In this document: in pieces, positions 60,552 through 64,000 of the stretch
How the letters are laid out: each line of letters opens with the position of its first letter
How positions within the stretch are numbered: position 1 is the stretch's first letter
Origin: CAWUKT01 sp963923035
GTDB taxonomy: Bacteria; Bacteroidota; Bacteroidia; J057; JADKCL01
Length of the DNA: 64,000 nt
Assembly: GCA_963923035.1 (NCBI GenBank)
Contig: CAWUKT010000033.1
Coordinates: 1 to 64,000, forward strand
Direction of reading: 5' to 3'
Made by a program: the position numbers and the translations under genes
The notes under the pieces: model-generated
Database searches by the model: none
Told to the model about the DNA's origin: nothing
What the model saw: only the letters and a program-made list of their open reading frames with translations

Positions 60552-61583
60552 TCAGCGAAGAAGGGCCTTGCAAATCTGCTTGGGGAAATTGGGGCCGTTG
60601 TAGACGAATCCGGTATAGACCTGGATGAGTGTGGCCCCCGCGTCCATCTTGGCACGGGCATCCTCGGGCGACATGATGCCCCCAACGCCGATGATCGGCA
60701 GCTCAGGTCCCGCTTTGGCGCGGATATACCGAATGACTTCGGTGCTGCGGTCGCTGAGGGGCTGGCCACTCAGCCCTCCCGCGCCAATGGCCTCAACTTC
60801 CCCCTCGGGGGTGCTGAGCCCGGCCCGCGAAATTGTGGTATTCGTGGCGACAAGGCCCGCTAAGCGGGTCGTTTGCGCGATCTCGACGATGTCATCCAAT
60901 TGGCCGTCCGTGAGGTCGGGCGCGATCTTGAGCAGGAGCGGCTTGGGCGCGGGACGGGCCTGGTTCAGGTCCTGAAGCGTTTGGAGGAGCTTGGTCAAAG
61001 GCGCTTTGTCCTGGAGATCGCGGAGCCCCGGGGTATTCGGCGAGCTGACATTCACCACAAAGTAATCGACGTAGGGAAACAGGGCTTCGAAACAAATCTT
61101 GTAGTCCTCCACCGCCTGGTCATTGGGGGTGTCCTTGTTTTTCCCAATATTCCCCCCAATCACAATTCCCCGCCGCTTCATTCCTTTTAACCGCTCCACC
61201 ATTGCTTCCACCCCACCATTGTTGAACCCCATCCGGTTGATGATCCCGCCATCCGCCGGCAACCGAAACAAACGCTGCTTCGGATTGCCCACCTGGGGCC
61301 GCGGCGTCACCGTTCCCACCTCCACAAAGCCAAAACCCACATTTTCCCATTTCTCCCCCAACAAAGCATCCTTGTCAAATCCCGCCGCCAAGCCCACCGG
61401 ATTTCGAAACTTCAATCCGAATACTTCGCGCTCCAAATCCGGTCGGTCGTGCCGGTGCAAAGCCCGCCCAATGGCCCCCATTCCCGGAATCGCATACAAG
61501 GTCCGCAGCCACCGAAAGGACAGATGGTGGACCCGCTCAGGATCGATTTGGAACAACAATGGACGAACGATGGATTTGTACAT
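60552..61583 (-). CDS. pyrD: Dihydroorotate dehydrogenase, quinone-dependent (class 2)
   Basis: Oxidises dihydroorotate to orotate and passes electrons to menaquinone at the inner membrane. The 343-residue protein has an N-terminal amphipathic part (MYKSIVRPLLFQIDPERVHHLSF), NPVGLAAGFDKDA, NRMGFNNGG, and the class 2 active-site Ser in VNVSSPNTPGLRDLQ (about 180). The end is GASLIQVYTG-like (GATLIQVYTGFVY). The start is ATG 61583; the frame extends upstream without family sequence. It is divergent from the M20 gene. Confidence 0.95.
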   Translation of the reverse strand: MYKSIVRPLLFQIDPERVHHLSFRWLRTLYAIPGMGAIGRALHRHDRPDLEREVFGLKFRNPVGLAAGFDKDALLGEKWENVGFGFVEVGTVTPRPQVGNPKQRLFRLPADGGIINRMGFNNGGVEAMVERLKGMKRRGIVIGGNIGKNKDTPNDQAVEDYKICFEALFPYVDYFVVNVSSPNTPGLRDLQDKAPLTKLLQTLQDLNQARPAPKPLLLKIAPDLTDGQLDDIVEIAQTTRLAGLVATNTTISRAGLSTPEGEVEAIGAGGLSGQPLSDRSTEVIRYIRAKAGPELPIIGVGGIMSPEDARAKMDAGATLIQVYTGFVYNGPNFPKQICKALLR

Positions 61584-61685
61584 GCCGCGAATTTCGACTT
61601 CAAAAGAGCAAATTTCAACTCTTATCTGCCTGAGATGCAGGAGAAATTGGAATAACACCTATCTTTCCCAAAAGCTCATTCCTCC

Positions 61686-62996
61686 ATGCGACTCTTTACC
61701 CGAATCTTACTGGTTTTCGCGCTGTTTCCCCTCTTTTCTGCCAATACTCCCGGCGGTGGGCCCGAGAAGCTATACCCGCGCATCGACCAAATGGCCCGCG
61801 ATGTCAATGCCGATGTCATTGCCCTCCGCCGCCACTTCCACGAACACCCCGAGCTGTCCAACCGGGAATTCAAGACAGCCGAGCGTGTAGCTGAGGAATT
61901 GAGGCAACTGGGCCTGGAAGTCCGAACCGAGGTCGCACATACTGGGGTCGTTGCCGATCTGAAAGGAGGCCGCCCGGGCCGGATGGTAGCGCTCAGGGCC
62001 GATATGGATGCTTTGCCCGTCGAAGAACGCACCGATCTCCCGTTTGCCTCCTCCGCCAAGGGACAACTGAATGGGCAGGAAGTTCCTGTGATGCACGCCT
62101 GTGGCCACGACGCCCATGTCGCCATTTTGCTGGGAGTTGCCCGGATTCTAACCGAACTGAAGGCCGATCTGCCGGGGTCGGTGCGGTTTATTTTTCAGCC
62201 CAGCGAAGAAGGGGCTCCGGCCGGGGAAGAAGGAGGAGCGAGTTTGATGGTCGAGGAAAATGTATTGGAGGAGGTGGATGCGATTTTTGGGTTGCACGTC
62301 AAAAAGGAGCTGAATGTCGGGGAAATTGGGTTGAAACCAGAGGGATTTATGGCCGCAGCGGACCGGTTTGTGGTGCGGATTAAGGGGAAACAGACCCACG
62401 GCTCAACGCCGTGGACCGGAGTCGACCCGATTGCGGTCAGCTCCCAGGTCGTTCAGGGAATCCAGAACATTGTGTCCCGCCAGACCAATCTGGTGGAAGC
62501 GCCGGCCGTGGTTTCGGTCGGGTCCATCCACGGGGGCCTTCGCTTCAATATCATTCCGGAGGAAATCGAATTGGTCGGGACGATCCGGACCTTGGATACG
62601 GAGATGCAGACGCAAATTCACCAACACCTCCGCCGGACGGTGGAGGGGATCTGTGCGAGCGCCGGTGCCACCGGGGAGGTCGAGATTCAAAAAATGTGCC
62701 CGGTCACCTGGAACGATGTCGCATTGACTTCCCAGATTATGCCCAGCCTTCGTCGAACGGCTGGAAATGACCATGTAACGGTATTAAAACCCATCATGGG
62801 CGCCGAGGACTTCGCATTCTACTCCCAACAGATTCCCGGCGTGTATTATTTCGTTGGAATTACCCCCAAAGATATTTCCCCCGAAGCCGCCGCCCCTCAC
62901 CATACCCCCGAATTCTTCGTCGACGAAAGTGGCCTCGAACTCGGCGTCAGAAGCCTTGCCCGGCTGGCCGTCGATTTCCTTTACCACAATAACTAA
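61686..62996 (+). CDS. Exported M20D amidohydrolase
   Basis: A 436-residue metallo-amidohydrolase of the IAA-amino acid/hippurate hydrolase type. A signal peptide ends near LFSAN (21). Metal-site motifs are ALRADMDALPVEE, MHACGHDAHVAILLG (about 138) and PSEEGAPAGEEGGA; the dimerisation domain lies at about 230-340, and GAEDFAFYSQQIPG ends the active site. The family cleaves N-acyl amino acids. A -7-like box (TATCTTTC, 61660-61667) lies upstream, next to the ATG at 61686. Confidence 0.92.
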   Translation: MRLFTRILLVFALFPLFSANTPGGGPEKLYPRIDQMARDVNADVIALRRHFHEHPELSNREFKTAERVAEELRQLGLEVRTEVAHTGVVADLKGGRPGRMVALRADMDALPVEERTDLPFASSAKGQLNGQEVPVMHACGHDAHVAILLGVARILTELKADLPGSVRFIFQPSEEGAPAGEEGGASLMVEENVLEEVDAIFGLHVKKELNVGEIGLKPEGFMAAADRFVVRIKGKQTHGSTPWTGVDPIAVSSQVVQGIQNIVSRQTNLVEAPAVVSVGSIHGGLRFNIIPEEIELVGTIRTLDTEMQTQIHQHLRRTVEGICASAGATGEVEIQKMCPVTWNDVALTSQIMPSLRRTAGNDHVTVLKPIMGAEDFAFYSQQIPGVYYFVGITPKDISPEAAAPHHTPEFFVDESGLELGVRSLARLAVDFLYHNN

Positions 62997-63072
62997 TCCC
63001 CCAAAAACTTAGCACCAACAAGGCACAAGAGAAGCGAAGAGAGAAAAAGTCTAAAAAAATGAGGGCAAGGCC

Positions 63073-63103
63073 TTGAAATCCCGAAGAGAAAGGAATACAT
63101 TTG
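63073..63103 (+). promoter_or_regulatory. Promoter of the 63134/63361 pair
   Basis: TTG (63073-63075), a 20-base spacer and TACATTTG (63096-63103) match the Bacteroidota promoter exactly. A leader of about 25 bases follows. Confidence 0.65.
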
Positions 63104-63133
63104 CTATGAATTAAAGCAAAAATAGGAGGGAAT

Positions 63134-63346
63134 TTGAGGACGAAAAGAAAAAACGAAAGAGCCAAAACATCCAATCTAATCGCAAAGACATCATTTTTGG
63201 CAGGAATAGGTTCCATTTTGAGTGTAATGGGGCACTTCTTTCAATTCAACCAATACAGTAGCGGATTGGAGGCCGATTATTTGGCACTCCAAAACGATTG
63301 GCAAATGGTCGGACAAGACTTTGAAGATGCCTTTTTGAAAATTTAA
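63134..63346 (+). CDS. Small membrane protein paired with DUF2335 gene
   Basis: A 70-residue protein with one hydrophobic segment (about 18-36) and a charged N-terminus. The TTG start at 63134 is supported by AGGAGGG five bases upstream, the strongest Shine-Dalgarno seen in the window, and by the promoter at 63073. The sequence is AT-rich compared with its neighbours. It ends 14 bases before the DUF2335 gene, so the two share a transcript. No family is recognised. Confidence 0.6.
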   Translation: MRTKRKNERAKTSNLIAKTSFLAGIGSILSVMGHFFQFNQYSSGLEADYLALQNDWQMVGQDFEDAFLKI

Positions 63347-63360
63347 ACCGATAGCTCGAC

Positions 63361-63888
63361 ATGAAGAAGAGGAAAGCAGGGAAGGAAAAGAGCGAAAAAC
63401 AATCTGAAACAGCCACTCCCCCCAACCAAGAATATCTCATCCTGAATCAACTCAAGGAACTGGGATTTGATGATGGAATCCTTGAAAACATCTCCTCCGG
63501 GAAATGCAAAGGACTCATCTCCAATCTGGTCTCCGTTGAACAACACCACCGCGGCCCCTTGCCTGCCCCGGCCGACCTAGTAGCCTACGCTCAGGTCATT
63601 CCCGAGGGAGCCAACCGGATCATGGAAATGGCCGAAAAACAGCAGCGCCACCGCATGGAATTGGAAAATCTGGCCATTGAAGGTCAGTTGAAACAAAGTA
63701 TCCGGGGTCAGATCTTCGCCTTTGTCATCGCATTCGGGATTGTGGCCGCAGGAACGATCTGCGTACTGAATGGATATGCAATCAGTGGGACCATTCTCAG
63801 TGGCTTGGGCCTGACCGGGATCGTTTCGGCGTTCATCAAAGGGAAAAGGGATCAGGAAAAAGAACTCCGGGACCGGCGTTGGAACTGA
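63361..63888 (+). CDS. DUF2335 membrane protein
   Basis: A 175-residue protein of the DUF2335 family. It has a charged, disordered N-terminus (1-60), the signature HRGPLPAPADLVAYAQVIPE with GANRIMEMAEKQQRHRMELE (about 62-103), and two C-terminal TM helices (about 115-135 and 140-160). DUF2335 proteins are of unknown function and are often found in mobile or accessory regions. It is the second gene of a two-gene operon. Confidence 0.82.
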   Translation: MKKRKAGKEKSEKQSETATPPNQEYLILNQLKELGFDDGILENISSGKCKGLISNLVSVEQHHRGPLPAPADLVAYAQVIPEGANRIMEMAEKQQRHRMELENLAIEGQLKQSIRGQIFAFVIAFGIVAAGTICVLNGYAISGTILSGLGLTGIVSAFIKGKRDQEKELRDRRWN

Positions 63889-63966
63889 TTGGGGTCCGGG
63901 AATCGGAGAAGGAGTGCAAAAATTTCGGAGGTACTTTCCGGAGAAAATTTTATTTCTTTGCCCTTC

Positions 63967-64000
63967 ATGGGGATAGAAAAGCCAAAGTACCGGCGATTGA
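63967..64000 (+). CDS. Possible start of a further gene (cut by window end)
   Basis: ATG at 63967 opens a frame (MGIEKPKYRRL) that runs off the window. A TTTCTTTG (63953-63960), one base off the -7 consensus, lies just upstream. The fragment is too short to identify. Confidence 0.3.
   Translation, partial: MGIEKPKYRRL

Overview
The window looks like a chromosomal segment of a free-living Bacteroidota bacterium, most probably of the Saprospiria/Lewinella type. The reasons are: two secreted proteins end in type IX secretion (Por) sorting domains; there is a fused SecDF, a carboxypeptidase-regulatory-domain TonB receptor, an exbB-exbD-exbD-tonB operon of the Bacteroidota kind, a futalosine-pathway menaquinone gene (mqnC), and many lipoproteins with short lipoboxes; and several promoters match the Bacteroidota form TTTG-N19/20-TAnnTTTG. 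I see no rRNA, tRNA, CRISPR array, transposase or phage structural gene. The first 42 bases are a pure C run, so the window probably starts at a contig end.

Layout. 1-475: poly-C and a degenerate 21-bp-period tandem array. 476-7369: phosphopantetheinyl transferase, two thioredoxin-fold proteins, an RND/MMPL exporter, the pyruvate dehydrogenase E2 subunit and a serine hydrolase. 7390-14348 (minus): a 3-hydroxyacyl-CoA dehydrogenase-like protein, SecDF, a small membrane protein and a PhoD-type phosphatase. 14559-19955: DUF4397 lipoprotein, bioD, HAD phosphatase, then ilvE with an FKBP isomerase, and a thioredoxin. 19979-23121: small accessory genes, including a tandem paralogue pair and a caspase-like (DUF4347-type) protein with a short partner. 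23170-23904: a second 21-bp-period array. 23905-29176: a propeller/adenylate cyclase receptor and a broken cysteine-hydrolase-like gene. 29173-37602: acyltransferase, DUF3052, pyrF, a helical protein, a lipoprotein and a 1215-residue type IX-secreted beta-helix protein. 38056-41515: coiled-coil/zapA/rny cluster and an epoxide-hydrolase-like enzyme. 41640-43516: an acidic unknown protein and a minimal DUF4157-like zincin. 43673-53640: TonB receptor, aroB-aroA, a UbiA prenyltransferase with DUF2071, and the ExbB/ExbD/TonB motor. 54070-63888: mqnC, a DciA-like gene, a large cargo-like protein with a CFI-box-type C-terminus, rluA-panB-pyrD, an M20 amidohydrolase and a low-GC DUF2335 pair.

How it works together. 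The housekeeping genes cover shikimate, pyrimidine, pantothenate, biotin, branched-chain amino acid and menaquinone synthesis. The envelope genes cover Sec and type IX export, TonB-dependent uptake and lipid A-type acylation. Scattered between them are proteins without signal peptides that resemble cargo or effectors: the caspase-like protein at 21519, the broken Cys/His protein at 27618, the 41640/43031 pair, and the 56253-58016 protein. No contractile injection genes lie in the window, so a cargo role is inference. The most original structural signal is the pair of indel-poor, strongly diverged 21-bp-period arrays.
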